Positions 36,107 through 44,461 of a stretch of DNA of 64,000 nt are shown one piece after another. The stretch's first letter is position 1. Every line of letters begins with the position of its first letter. The translations under genes and the position numbers were made by a program. The stretch covers positions 1 to 64,000 of the forward strand of contig CAJQKQ010000022.1 in NCBI GenBank assembly GCA_905478925.1, in the 5' to 3' direction. The stretch is from an uncultured Verrucomicrobiales bacterium. Its GTDB lineage: Bacteria; Verrucomicrobiota; Verrucomicrobiia; Verrucomicrobiales; Akkermansiaceae. The notes below the pieces were generated by a model, which had not been told where the DNA came from, made no database searches, and was given only the letters and a program-made list of their open reading frames with translations.

Positions 36107-36175
36107 GATTTCGTGCGACTCGTTCACAAAGTTGCGTTTCATCCTGACCACGGCGCATCCCCCGCGTCAATCCGC

Positions 36176-36188
36176 CCGTCATTTGATG
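36176..36188 (+). repeat. Direct repeat (left) flanking the MITE-like element
   Basis: ccgtcatttgatg is repeated exactly at 36440-36452, on either side of the inverted-repeat element. This is the pattern of a 13-bp target-site duplication. Confidence 0.7.
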
Positions 36189-36439
36189 GTGTGATTTTTA
36201 TCGGTGTTTCACCCGGTAGGGCTGATCCGGCTCGGTCAACCCACTTCAAAAATCTGGCAGCTCGCCTCACCCACACGGAAGTGAGATCTCGGGGGAAATG
36301 CGGTGTCTTGCCATGGGTTCACTCCCTTTCAGGGGATACGGCGCTTCCGTTTTTGATCAGGGCTGACCGAGCCGGATCATCCCTACCAATATTGAATGGC
36401 TTGGGTTGCGTCAGGCAAATACACCGATAAAAATTACAC
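36189..36439. mobile_element. MITE-like element with 19-bp terminal inverted repeats
   Basis: gtgtgatttttatcggtgt (36189-36207) and its inverse (36421-36439) match at 18 of 19 positions. A second, internal inverted pair is longer: 36215-36238 against 36364-36387, 23 of 24 positions. The element is 251 bp, encodes no transposase, and is flanked by an exact 13-bp direct repeat. The length of that repeat fits the 10-13 bp duplications known for IS4-type transposases; the match to that family is an inference. It sits between the divergent third and fourth propeller genes. Confidence 0.7.
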
Positions 36440-36452
36440 CCGTCATTTGATG
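36440..36452 (+). repeat. Direct repeat (right) flanking the MITE-like element
   Basis: Exact second copy of ccgtcatttgatg. Confidence 0.7.
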
Positions 36453-36619
36453 CTCGACGGAAAAGGGATGCTTCGACCATTCGACTGGTTGCCAAAAATC
36501 TAGACCGCAATGGGGAAGTTGTTCAAACCGCTCGCAGTATCCCCGCCCGCGCCCGGCTTACAGTAAAGCTGTGGCAGTTTCGCCTTGTAGCTGCGCGGCC
36601 GGGATCAGACATTACGACC

Positions 36620-37915
36620 ATGCTGATGCGTTGGATCATTTTCGGAATCGGAATGGCGGGCACCTTGCACGCCCTAGCCGATTGGCCCCAGTTCCGCGGA
36701 CCCGGTGGCGACGGGATCTACCCGCCCGCAAAGGACGGAAAACCCCACGGATTTTCGGTTGAATGGAGCGAAACGGAGAACGTCGTGTGGAAGACTCCGA
36801 TACCCGGACGGGCATGGTCCACTCCCGTCGTGATGGGTGACCAGGTCTGGGTGACGAACGCGAACGAGGACGGAACGAAAATGTCGGCGGTCTGCCTTGC
36901 CAAGGCCAGCGGCCGCAAGATTCACGATCTGCTACTCTTCGAAAACGCGGAACCAGAGCCGCTTGGCAACCGGGTGAACGGCTATGGCTCCTGCTCGCCG
37001 GCAATCGATGCGGAACGCGTTTACATCCATTTCGGCAGTTACGGTACAGCCGCGCTCGACCGCGCCACGGGGGCGGTCGTCTGGCAACGCCGCGACCTTC
37101 CGTGCCGCCATTTCCGCGGCCCGGGCTCGTCGGTGGCGCTCTACAAGAACACCCTAATTCTCACGATGGACGGGGTGGACGTCCAATACCTTGCCGCGCT
37201 CGACCGGAAGACGGGCAAAACGGTGTGGAAGACGGATCGAACCACCGACTTCGGCGATGTCGAGGCCGGAGGAAAGATCCGGGGCGACGGGGATTTTCGC
37301 AAGGCCTATTCCACGCCCGCGTTCGTAACCGTCGGGGGGCGTGTCCAATTGATCAGCCCCGGCGCAAAGGCCTGCTACGGCTACGACGCGGACTCCGGCA
37401 AGGAACTCTGGAAGGTCACTTATAAAGGATACTCCAACGCCGCGAGTCCGGTATTCATCGATGACAAGATGGCCATCATCAACACCGGCCTGGGCAAGGC
37501 TCATCTCCTCGGTGTCCGCCTCGATGACCAACTGACCGGCAACGTCACCCGCTCTCACGTCGAGTGGGACGTCATCAAGCGCATCCCCACGCTCTCGTCG
37601 CCGGTGGTGGTGGACGGTAAAATCTACGTAACTTCCGAACTGGGAGTCCTGAGCCGGATCGACCCGGCCAGCGGCAAAATCGAGGAATCCATTCCACTCA
37701 AAGGGAACTTCACCGCATCCGCTGTCCATGCCGACGGCCATCTCTACTGTCTCAGTGAGGACGGCGAAGCCATGGTCGTCCGCCTGGGTGTGCCGATGAA
37801 AATCGTGGCGACGAACAAGCTTGATGACGGCTTCATGGCGTCACCGGCCCTCGACGGAGACTCGCTTTACCTGCGAACCAAGTCCCACGTCTACCGGATC
37901 GGCGGGATGCCGTGA
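36620..37915 (+). CDS. PQQ-like beta-propeller protein, fourth paralogue
   Basis: Exported protein of 431 aa with signal peptide MLMRWIIFGIGMAGTLHALA. It starts WPQFRGPGGDGIYPPAK, the usual first blade, and continues with VVWKTPIPGRAWSTPVV, ALDRATGAVVWQRR and ALDRKTGKTVWKTD. No cytochrome or PQQ-binding tryptophan docking motif is visible. It is divergent from the third paralogue, with the MITE-like element between them, and another inverted-repeat element follows at 37931. Probably a periplasmic or surface binding propeller. Confidence 0.82.
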   Translation: MLMRWIIFGIGMAGTLHALADWPQFRGPGGDGIYPPAKDGKPHGFSVEWSETENVVWKTPIPGRAWSTPVVMGDQVWVTNANEDGTKMSAVCLAKASGRKIHDLLLFENAEPEPLGNRVNGYGSCSPAIDAERVYIHFGSYGTAALDRATGAVVWQRRDLPCRHFRGPGSSVALYKNTLILTMDGVDVQYLAALDRKTGKTVWKTDRTTDFGDVEAGGKIRGDGDFRKAYSTPAFVTVGGRVQLISPGAKACYGYDADSGKELWKVTYKGYSNAASPVFIDDKMAIINTGLGKAHLLGVRLDDQLTGNVTRSHVEWDVIKRIPTLSSPVVVDGKIYVTSELGVLSRIDPASGKIEESIPLKGNFTASAVHADGHLYCLSEDGEAMVVRLGVPMKIVATNKLDDGFMASPALDGDSLYLRTKSHVYRIGGMP

Positions 37916-37930
37916 GAATTGCTAGCACCC

Positions 37931-38195
37931 TGAAAACCTTAATCTGACGGATGGGGATTTTTAAGGTCTTGAGAAAATGGCTTCCGGTGGGCGCGTAGGT
38001 TTAGAAAGCTCGACGCTTTCCCCCAATAGCTGCGTTGCGCGTCGAGTCGTGAATCTCGATTGCCTGCGCTCCTCTCCGGCCAAGCGGCGTGTGCCCTCCT
38101 CCTCAGTAGGGCATGGCATGGTGGCTTTCACTCCCTCCTTGCGCCTTGCTCTTGGAAAATATCGCCTTCGCCCAGCCGTCAGATTAAGGTTTTCA
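37931..38195. mobile_element. MITE-like element with perfect 20-bp inverted repeats
   Basis: tgaaaaccttaatctgacgg at 37931-37950 is the exact inverse of 38176-38195. The 265-bp element has no open frame resembling a transposase. Both ends have ctagc nearby (37922-37926, 38201-38205), but outside the arms the flanks do not form a clear duplication. The right end lies 5 bp from the stop codon of the next - strand gene. Confidence 0.65.
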
Positions 38196-38200
38196 GACCA

Positions 38201-38812
38201 CTAGCTCTTGATCGCAGCAAGGACATTGTGAGCCTTCCTGCTCACGACCCCTTTCACATTCTCGATCCAATCGGTGGGTTTTTCACCGGCGTCCCCGACA
38301 TTCTCTTTTGCTAGGTTCCGGATTTTTTCAAAATCCCGGATCAACCCGTCTCTCGCAACCTCCAGTTTTTCTTCACTCTTTTCTTCCGCTAGCTCGAGGC
38401 GGATCCGAGCGATGGTACCGGCTACCTTCAGATGAATCCAACTGCAGTGAATCTTGTCACGGAGGGCTCTGATCTCAGCCTCGCCCAGCCTCTCGATACG
38501 TCCCACGGCATGCTTAATCCGACCGTAGCCGTGTTCGATTGCCTCTTCAATTTCCACTACCTTATCGGCTGTATCCATTTTCCCAAGGGCAAGCTGAACT
38601 TGCAACTCGTCGATAGCGGCTCGCAGGATACGTACATCACGCTGACCTTCACTGTCCAGATGTGGTTCCACCTCTTCAAGCCTGGAAGACGCGTGGTCTG
38701 TTTCTTCGCAGAGCTTTTTGATGCTGTCTGCATCGCTCATCAGGATTCCTTTCTCTACCGTGTCGAGGTAATAGCTGATCGTTACTATTTCAGTCATGAT
38801 TTGATTTTTCAT
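38201..38812 (-). CDS. Hypothetical helical (coiled-coil) protein
   Basis: Soluble protein of 203 aa that I do not recognise. It is rich in Glu, Lys and Arg with long helical stretches (SSRLEEVEPHLDSEGQRDVRILRAAIDELQVQL-type heptads, IRLELAEEKSEEKLEVARDGLIRDFEKI) and no signal peptide or membrane segment. The initial ATG at 38812 or the one at 38797 could be the start. It opens the stress island and its 3' end touches the MITE-like element. It could be a structural or regulatory coiled-coil protein; no function is claimed. Confidence 0.55.
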   Translation of the reverse strand: MKNQIMTEIVTISYYLDTVEKGILMSDADSIKKLCEETDHASSRLEEVEPHLDSEGQRDVRILRAAIDELQVQLALGKMDTADKVVEIEEAIEHGYGRIKHAVGRIERLGEAEIRALRDKIHCSWIHLKVAGTIARIRLELAEEKSEEKLEVARDGLIRDFEKIRNLAKENVGDAGEKPTDWIENVKGVVSRKAHNVLAAIKS

Positions 38813-39282
38813 ACCTGTAGAAATACGACTTACACCGAATTCCTGCTTCGCATAGATTGCCCAGATTTGCGCCCTGATTAGCTCGATGACTTAGGTGCTT
38901 CATTCATCTTTGCGGCGATCTTTCTCCTGGCTACTGTTTCCCTCGTTCTTCCTCACTTGCTCGTGGCGGAGTTGTCTCAGCTTGCGAAAGCTGATCAGCT
39001 TCTTGTTGCTCTCATCCCAGAGACGGAACGTGATTGATTTCAGACTACCGAAGAGTGTGAGCGGCTTAACCTCCGCAAACATCGGGTCAGAGCGGTGGCA
39101 GCGTTCCAGGTTGTAGTTCGGGATGCGGATGGGGATTTGACGCTTGATTCACGGATCAAGTATGAACCGCCATGGCTCCGGGTCATGGCATGGTTTGACG
39201 GATTCTGTGCGCTTATTGCAACCTCCAGGAAATAGCAATCGGCGCGATTGATTTTCGGTTCCCCGTGAAGATCCGTCACCGC
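38813..39282. other. Ambiguous 470-bp region, possible decayed small genes
   Basis: No gene can be called with confidence. On the - strand, 38900-39082 encodes a basic 60-aa frame (MFAEVKPLTLFGSLKS, ending RRKDE). On the + strand, frames without a start codon read ATVSLVLPHLLVAELSQLAK and, after a stop, RIKYEPPWLRVMAWFDGF, which also look protein-like. The two readings overlap, so at most one is real; the + strand pieces may be remnants of a membrane protein gene. Confidence 0.35.
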
Positions 39283-39771
39283 TCAGTAGTGGGGATAGAA
39301 TTCATCGTCATAGACAGGAACATGCAATTTGTAATGGGCATGGAGGAAGGCCACCAGATCGGCCATTTGCCTCACAGTCATTGTCTCATTGTATTCCGGC
39401 ATCGGTGATACTGATTCCTCGCGTTCCGCCTCCTCGATCGTGGCGAGGTAATCAGGTGAGATCGCGTGTTGGGGTTGTATGATCGCGGTGACCAGCTCGC
39501 CGTATGATTTCACTTTCCTGACTTCGCCGCCGAGGGAGAACCGAACGCCGGACTTATCCGCGACCTCCGGGAGATTGACGCCCTCCACGCTATGGCACTG
39601 GTGGCAATTTAATTGGACGAAGGCTTCTTCCCCCCTCTCGGCATTTCCCTCTGGCAGTCGGAAGCCCCGGTTCTTTTTCGCTTCGAGTCTTTCTTCCTTT
39701 CCCCCGCAGGAAGTCAGAATCAGCGACATTCCCGCAAGGGACGTGAGTATGGTATATAGGATCGTTTTCAT
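39283..39771 (-). CDS. c-type cytochrome lipoprotein
   Basis: Lipoprotein of 162 aa from the ATG at 39771; the upstream extension to 39891 is not protein-like. The lipobox LTSC puts the lipidated Cys at residue 22. A single haem site CHQCH lies at 56-60 after RGEEAFVQLN. A late Met in VSPMPEYNETM (SPMPEY) is the likely axial ligand. The pattern matches the single-haem cytochromes that feed terminal oxidases or other periplasmic reductases. It stands alone; no oxidase gene is near. Confidence 0.8.
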   Translation of the reverse strand: MKTILYTILTSLAGMSLILTSCGGKEERLEAKKNRGFRLPEGNAERGEEAFVQLNCHQCHSVEGVNLPEVADKSGVRFSLGGEVRKVKSYGELVTAIIQPQHAISPDYLATIEEAEREESVSPMPEYNETMTVRQMADLVAFLHAHYKLHVPVYDDEFYPHY

Positions 39772-40003
39772 TGGTATTTTCCTTTCGGTTTCGAAATTCG
39801 TAGTTCCCGATCCGAGACGAATCCCGGTTGGGAACTGATTGGGATGGATCATCACCGATGATGTTGCCGCTTGCTCCGCATGCCTTGGCATTCTCTGGTC
39901 GGCGGTTGATCGATGGGAATTGTGCGGTCAAATGCTGCGTAGGTGAGATCAAGGGGAACGCAGACCCCGTTACGGAGGGAGTTAGGCTGTGGAGGTGAAT
40001 TTC

Positions 40004-40201
40004 ATGCGTCTTTCGTTGTTCGGGGGGATGATGGTTTTTCTGGGTTGCACGGCGGGGAGCGACTTACCACTAGGAACCCGTTTGGAAAATTCACGACCCT
40101 GCGTTGAGCGCTGGTGGCAAGGATCAGTCAGTGCTCGGCAAGAACTGCGGGGCGGAAGATGGGAATATCGGTTCCAATCAGGACAGAAACAAACCGGATA
40201 A
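40004..40201 (+). CDS. Small putative lipoprotein
   Basis: Frame of 65 aa beginning MRLSLFGGMMVFLGCTAGSD. The sequence FLGC resembles a lipobox, giving a lipidated Cys at residue 12. The rest (RPCVERWWQGSVSARQEL, then RFQSGQKQTG) is short and unrecognised. The stop is 4 bp before the PAC2 gene, which suggests a joint transcript. A longer GTG start at 39989 is possible. It could also be the remnant of a longer gene. Confidence 0.4.
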   Translation: MRLSLFGGMMVFLGCTAGSDLPLGTRLENSRPCVERWWQGSVSARQELRGGRWEYRFQSGQKQTG

Positions 40202-40205
40202 TCCA

Positions 40206-41174
40206 ATGAGAGTAGAAATGAATGAATCCTTCAAGGAGACCATCGCGCGCCCTGACATGATTGCGGGGTGGCCGGGCATGGGAAACGTTGGCCTGAGAGC
40301 GGTAAGCTACATGCGGTCGGGCATGGGGGCGAAGGAGTTTGCCCGGATCGACATGAGCGATGAACTCATGCCCGAAGCGGTAAGTGTGAAAGATGGTCTC
40401 GTCCTGCGCCCGGATCTTCCCGAGACACGCCTGTTTTACGCTGCGGAGCCGTCGGTGATTTTCGTTGAGGGCGATGAGCAGCTTCGCGGACATGCAGCGC
40501 TTGCGCTTATGCGCGGCGTGCTTGATCTCGCCCGCGAATACGGAGTGCGGACGATCTACACAGCGGCAGCCTTCGCCATGCCGGTCAGTTGCACCCACGA
40601 TCCCGTGATCTATGGGGTGGCGAATGAAATCCTGCTGAGGGATCGGCTCGGCCCCATGGGCGTGACCTTGTTGCAGGAGGGTCAGGTATCAGGAATGAAC
40701 GGTGTCCTTCTAGGCTTAGCAAATGACTACCAGATCCCGGCGGCCTGCCTGATGGCGAGCATGCCCCAATACGCCCTCCGGCTCCCCAATCCCAAATCGT
40801 CCCGCGAAATTATCCGTTTTTTTGAGCGGGAGCTGGGTTGTGCGGTGAACATGACCGGCCTGAACAAGGCGGTGAGTGAGATGGAGGCCATCATGGGGGA
40901 CATCGAAAGGCGCATTCTTGAGGCCATGTCAAAATTGGGCGAGGAGCAGATGCCGGGCATCCCGCAGGACACAACGGTTCTGGAGAGGAAAAGGAACAAG
41001 AACCCCGAGGGTGCGATGCTCAGGATTGAGCAACTCTTCGGGGAACTAGCCAAGCACAAGTCGAAGGAAAAGGCAGCCAAGCTCAAGGGGGAACTCGACC
41101 GCTGGAACCTCTATGACCTTTACGAGGATCGCTTCTTGGATCTCTTCAAGGACGGAGGGAACGAAGAGGAATGA
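40206..41174 (+). CDS. PAC2 family protein
   Basis: Cytoplasmic protein of 322 aa from the ATG at 40206. It has the PAC2 core: IAGWPGMGNVGLRAVSYM near the start, FVEGDEQLRGHAALALM, GVRTIYTAAAFAMP and GMNGVLLGLANDYQIPAACLMASMPQY. PAC2 proteins share the fold of archaeal and eukaryotic proteasome-assembly chaperones and purine nucleoside phosphorylase-like enzymes; the bacterial role is not settled. The C-terminal 90 residues are helical and charged. The stop overlaps the start of the L,D-transpeptidase (ATGA), so the two are translationally coupled. Confidence 0.8.
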   Translation: MRVEMNESFKETIARPDMIAGWPGMGNVGLRAVSYMRSGMGAKEFARIDMSDELMPEAVSVKDGLVLRPDLPETRLFYAAEPSVIFVEGDEQLRGHAALALMRGVLDLAREYGVRTIYTAAAFAMPVSCTHDPVIYGVANEILLRDRLGPMGVTLLQEGQVSGMNGVLLGLANDYQIPAACLMASMPQYALRLPNPKSSREIIRFFERELGCAVNMTGLNKAVSEMEAIMGDIERRILEAMSKLGEEQMPGIPQDTTVLERKRNKNPEGAMLRIEQLFGELAKHKSKEKAAKLKGELDRWNLYDLYEDRFLDLFKDGGNEEE

Positions 41175-41887
41175 CTTTCTCCGGGCAGATGAAACGCAAG
41201 ATGAACCCTTTCCGGTTTTTCGCTTTTCTCACGATAATACTGAGTTCATGCAGCGGCGTGATCTCTGTGAAAATGAATGGCGTTGCGGGCGTGGTTCAGG
41301 GGATCACGTTCGCTGCGGACGATGGGAAGATCTACGTCCCGCTGGATGAAGCCGAGCAACGTCTCAACTTCCGAATCGCGTCCCCGCACAAACGCAAGAC
41401 CTCGCGAAAGCTGACCGATGGAACCCCGCTCATTTCATTGGAGGAACTTGTGGACGGCGGAATAAAGGTGGCACGAGCGGAAGACGGCAAGAGCGCCAGC
41501 GTGAGTCATTTCATCCACGGTTTTGATATGGTTGTCGGGGCGAAACGCTCGGAGGTCGATCTGGCCGAGCAGCGCCTGCGTGCATGGCAGGGTGAGCGCC
41601 TCGTTATGGAAACCCATGTCAGTTCCGGGAGAAACGGAAGGACTCCAAGTGGCAACTTTCGTGCAGGCCCCTACAAGTCCCGTATGCACTATTCAAAGCT
41701 CTACGACAACGCCCCGATGCCATGGAGCGTGCAGGTGAACGGGAATGTGTTCATCCATGGTTTTTCCTCGGTGCCGGACTATCCGGCCTCGCACGGATGC
41801 ATCCGGGTTCCTCTCAATGAAGGCAATCCGGCGCGATTTTTCTATGAGTGGATCGATGTGGGAACTCCGGTGAGGATCCGTGATTGA
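41171..41887 (+). CDS. L,D-transpeptidase (YkuD family)
   Basis: Exported protein of 238 aa that starts within the PAC2 stop (ATGA). A hydrophobic head ending ILSSCSG could be a lipoprotein signal. A helical/beta region with PLDEAEQRLNFRI precedes the YkuD domain: HGFSSVPDYPASHGCIRVPL, with catalytic Cys210 and His208 and the trailing Arg212. It would cross-link peptidoglycan or attach proteins to it. The coupling to PAC2 is unusual and has no obvious explanation. Convergent with the erythromycin esterase-like gene. Confidence 0.85.
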   Translation: MTFSGQMKRKMNPFRFFAFLTIILSSCSGVISVKMNGVAGVVQGITFAADDGKIYVPLDEAEQRLNFRIASPHKRKTSRKLTDGTPLISLEELVDGGIKVARAEDGKSASVSHFIHGFDMVVGAKRSEVDLAEQRLRAWQGERLVMETHVSSGRNGRTPSGNFRAGPYKSRMHYSKLYDNAPMPWSVQVNGNVFIHGFSSVPDYPASHGCIRVPLNEGNPARFFYEWIDVGTPVRIRD

Positions 41888-41985
41888 GCACCAATCCAGC
41901 GGATTCAAAATCCCTTTCACCCATTGGCATCCACCGTTCGTCTCCGCGCGGTGTTTACCGGCTTCTTATGTCGGAAATCCGGAAA

Positions 41986-43314
41986 TCACAGTCCCGTGGG
42001 ATAAGTCTCGGGCAACTCATCTTTGTCCCACTCGCTGACGCGCTCAAGGGGCTCCAATGCACGCGTTTCATCCAGATGGATCATCGCGTCGAACTGCTGC
42101 GGCAGCGAAGCGCTGAAATAGTGGCTTCCGCGCTCGGTCTCAGGACGGTAGATCACGCCGATCGCCCGCTGGAGCCGCTCCTGTGCGAGGGATTTCGCCG
42201 CCTCGCCGCCGTTCCGGAGATCGAGCCAGAAATCGCCACGGCCGGTATCGTGGAAAAGCGCCTCGTAGCTACCCGGCAACGCCGGCCTCACCTGTCGGCA
42301 CTCGGCCGGATCGCCCCAGTTTCGGGCCGCGGTTACCGTCCCCGAGTAGGTGCTGAAACCGATGTTGAAAACCCGCGACCCGAACCTCTCACGCATCAGC
42401 TGTCCGACGTTCCACTCGCCGCGGCGAGACATTTCCGTCGCCCGCGCGTCGCCGAGATGGGAGTTGTGCGCCCATACGACCATTTTTCCCCCGTCGCTTC
42501 CAAAATGTTGTTTCAGCGCGGCGAGCGTCTCGGTCATGTGCTCGTCGCGGAGATTCCATGAACCGCGCCGCCCTATGAACATGGACCGATAGTATTGCTC
42601 CGCGTTGACCACCAGCCTGGCATTCTGCTCGGCATAGAAAAATTCGTCCTCTGCGGCCTCCCCGTCCCTCAGCACCAGCTCCATGTATCGTTCGCGGAGT
42701 TCCATGAGCTGGGTTACGACCTCCCCTTCGCAAGGCTCGGCTCGTCCGCTAGAGGTCATGTAGCCGTAATGCTGCGGATCGCCACCGAAGTGATCAAAGC
42801 AGCTGTAGCGTGCGCGCGCCCGCACGTATGCCGACGGATCGACATCGCGGAGATAGTCGAGCACCGCATCCATCGAGGTGTGCATGCTGTACAAATCCAT
42901 GCCGAATATGCCTGCGGTTTCCCGTCTGCCGATTCCCGAGTTCCAGCCCTTCATCCAATCGACGAATTCCTCCATCACCGTGTTCCGCCACATCCAGATC
43001 GGGAAGCGCCGGAATCCGCCGAGCGCCTCGTTCGCGCTGCGATCGGCACCGCGCCCGCTCACATACCGGTTCACCCGCAGGGCGTCCGGCCAGTCGGCCT
43101 CCAAGGCGACGATGCGGAAGCCTTTCTCGGCAACCAGCCGCCGGGTCAGCGCCTCACGCACGGAGTAGAAATCGTGGGTGCCGTGCGAGGCCTCGCCGAT
43201 CATTACGATTTCCGAGTCACCGATACCCTCGAGCAATTCATCATAGCCGTCAGCGAGCGGTTTCGCCGCTGCGGCGACGACCGAAGGTGCGGAAGGTATG
43301 TAGCCGGCAAACAT
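41986..43314 (-). CDS. Erythromycin esterase-like protein
   Basis: Cytoplasmic protein of 442 aa of the EreA/EreB fold. Family marks are IGEASHGTHDFYSVREALTRRL, VALEADWPDALRVN, FPIWMWRN, GIFGMDLYSM and VVWAHNSHLGDARATEM. The Glu-His pair (GEASHG) and HNSHLGD supply the catalytic residues of these hydrolases. Many homologues are not resistance enzymes but sit in stress or dormancy regulons. It is the last gene of the DUF2267-hydrolase-PRTase-CBS operon, 14 bp after the CBS gene. The natural substrate is unknown. Confidence 0.85.
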   Translation of the reverse strand: MFAGYIPSAPSVVAAAAKPLADGYDELLEGIGDSEIVMIGEASHGTHDFYSVREALTRRLVAEKGFRIVALEADWPDALRVNRYVSGRGADRSANEALGGFRRFPIWMWRNTVMEEFVDWMKGWNSGIGRRETAGIFGMDLYSMHTSMDAVLDYLRDVDPSAYVRARARYSCFDHFGGDPQHYGYMTSSGRAEPCEGEVVTQLMELRERYMELVLRDGEAAEDEFFYAEQNARLVVNAEQYYRSMFIGRRGSWNLRDEHMTETLAALKQHFGSDGGKMVVWAHNSHLGDARATEMSRRGEWNVGQLMRERFGSRVFNIGFSTYSGTVTAARNWGDPAECRQVRPALPGSYEALFHDTGRGDFWLDLRNGGEAAKSLAQERLQRAIGVIYRPETERGSHYFSASLPQQFDAMIHLDETRALEPLERVSEWDKDELPETYPTGL

Positions 43315-43328
43315 GATGGTTCAGGGAT

Positions 43329-43760
43329 TCAATATGTCAGAATCCGCGACTGCGAAATATCTTCCAAGGCATCGCCTACCATTTCGTTGTCTCCGCCCTT
43401 CACGCAAATGTCACCTAGCGAGACGATGCCGGTAAGCTTCTTGTCGCGGTTCAGGACGATCAGGCGGCGAACCTGTTTTTCGGCCATCAGATCCGCAGCT
43501 TTGCGAACATCCTGGTCATCAAAGCAATAGATGACGGTAGGGGTCATCACGTCTTCCACGGGGCTGGTGGCGGTGTCCAGTCCTCCGGCAACAGCGCGGA
43601 TGACGATGTCGCGGTCGGTGAGTATTCCTTGGAGGCGCTGTCCGTCCCCGATGGGAATGAAGCCCGCAGCCAGCTCGCGCATCGTGCAGGCGGCGTCTTC
43701 CACGGAGGTTTCAGGGCGGATCCACTCAGGATCATGCGTCATGATTTCAGCTATTTTCAT
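43329..43760 (-). CDS. CBS-domain pair protein
   Basis: Stand-alone protein of 143 aa made of two CBS domains (IMTHDPEWIRPETSVEDAAC, then VMTPTVIYCFDDQDVRKAAD), each followed by the LIVLNRDKKLTGIVSLGDI type of strand. It would bind adenine nucleotides or related ligands and sense energy state. It resembles the mycobacterial Hrp1 type in length and domain order. It lies 59 bp downstream of the phosphoribosyltransferase gene and 14 bp upstream of the erythromycin esterase-like gene, in one operon. Confidence 0.88.
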   Translation of the reverse strand: MKIAEIMTHDPEWIRPETSVEDAACTMRELAAGFIPIGDGQRLQGILTDRDIVIRAVAGGLDTATSPVEDVMTPTVIYCFDDQDVRKAADLMAEKQVRRLIVLNRDKKLTGIVSLGDICVKGGDNEMVGDALEDISQSRILTY

Positions 43761-43819
43761 ATTTTTCGTGTGTTTGTTGTTATGGTTCGGTTCAAAAAAA
43801 GGGGGGTATGTTCGGGATT

Positions 43820-44461
43820 CTATGCACCGAGCAGGGATCTGACCTGCTCGTCGCTTGTTTCTGAAAAGTCATCGTACCATCGGCCTACCGATCTGAAATA
43901 TTCCGGTTCAAGCACAATGAATACCTCATCGGCTTTTTCGCGAAGACGCTCGGCCGTAACAGAAGCTGCAACAGGTGCGGCTACCACGATCCGTCCCACG
44001 CGTTGGCTGCGAAGGAGACTGATCGCCGCCATCATGGTCGAACCGGTAGCGATACCGTCGTCCACAAGGATCACCCTGCGGCCTGAAAGATCATGGGCGG
44101 GACGATCCCCGCGATAGAGCTCCTCCCTACGGCGCAGTTCTGAAATCTCGCGCCCGACCACGGCTTCCACCTGATCCTCGCCCAGGCCAATCCTGGTGAT
44201 CAGATCCCGGTCAAGAACCTTGATTCCGCCGCCGGCGATCGCCCCCATCGCCACTTCCTCGGCGCCAGGCACGCCGATCTTTCTGACGACGAGAACATCA
44301 AAGGGAAGTCCCCACGCTCTGGCGATTTCAGCGGCCACGGGCACGCCTCCGCGAGGCAATGCCAGTATGACAGGATCGCTGTCTTTCATGGACTCAGGCA
44401 TGATACTCGCCAGTTTCCGCCCGGCGTCCGCGCGGTCATGGAATGTATGGGTTTTCATCAT
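43820..44461 (-). CDS. Phosphoribosyltransferase family protein
   Basis: Cytoplasmic protein of 213 aa. ILALPRGGVPVAAEIA (32-47) and the PRPP loop VILVDDGIATGST (120-132) define a type I phosphoribosyltransferase. The acidic pair and GxxTGST are intact, so PRPP binding is expected. The base acceptor is not known; this branch is not a standard purine or pyrimidine salvage enzyme. It overlaps the upstream alpha/beta hydrolase gene by 4 bp. In mycobacteria the same two domains are fused in one DosR-regulated protein (Rv0571c). Confidence 0.88.
   Translation of the reverse strand: MMKTHTFHDRADAGRKLASIMPESMKDSDPVILALPRGGVPVAAEIARAWGLPFDVLVVRKIGVPGAEEVAMGAIAGGGIKVLDRDLITRIGLGEDQVEAVVGREISELRRREELYRGDRPAHDLSGRRVILVDDGIATGSTMMAAISLLRSQRVGRIVVAAPVAASVTAERLREKADEVFIVLEPEYFRSVGRWYDDFSETSDEQVRSLLGA

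Noticed and set aside
41986..43314. Erythromycin resistance gene
   Set aside because: The protein is of the EreA/B fold, but its operon (DUF2267, DLH, PRTase, CBS) is a stress context. Resistance cannot be claimed from fold alone.
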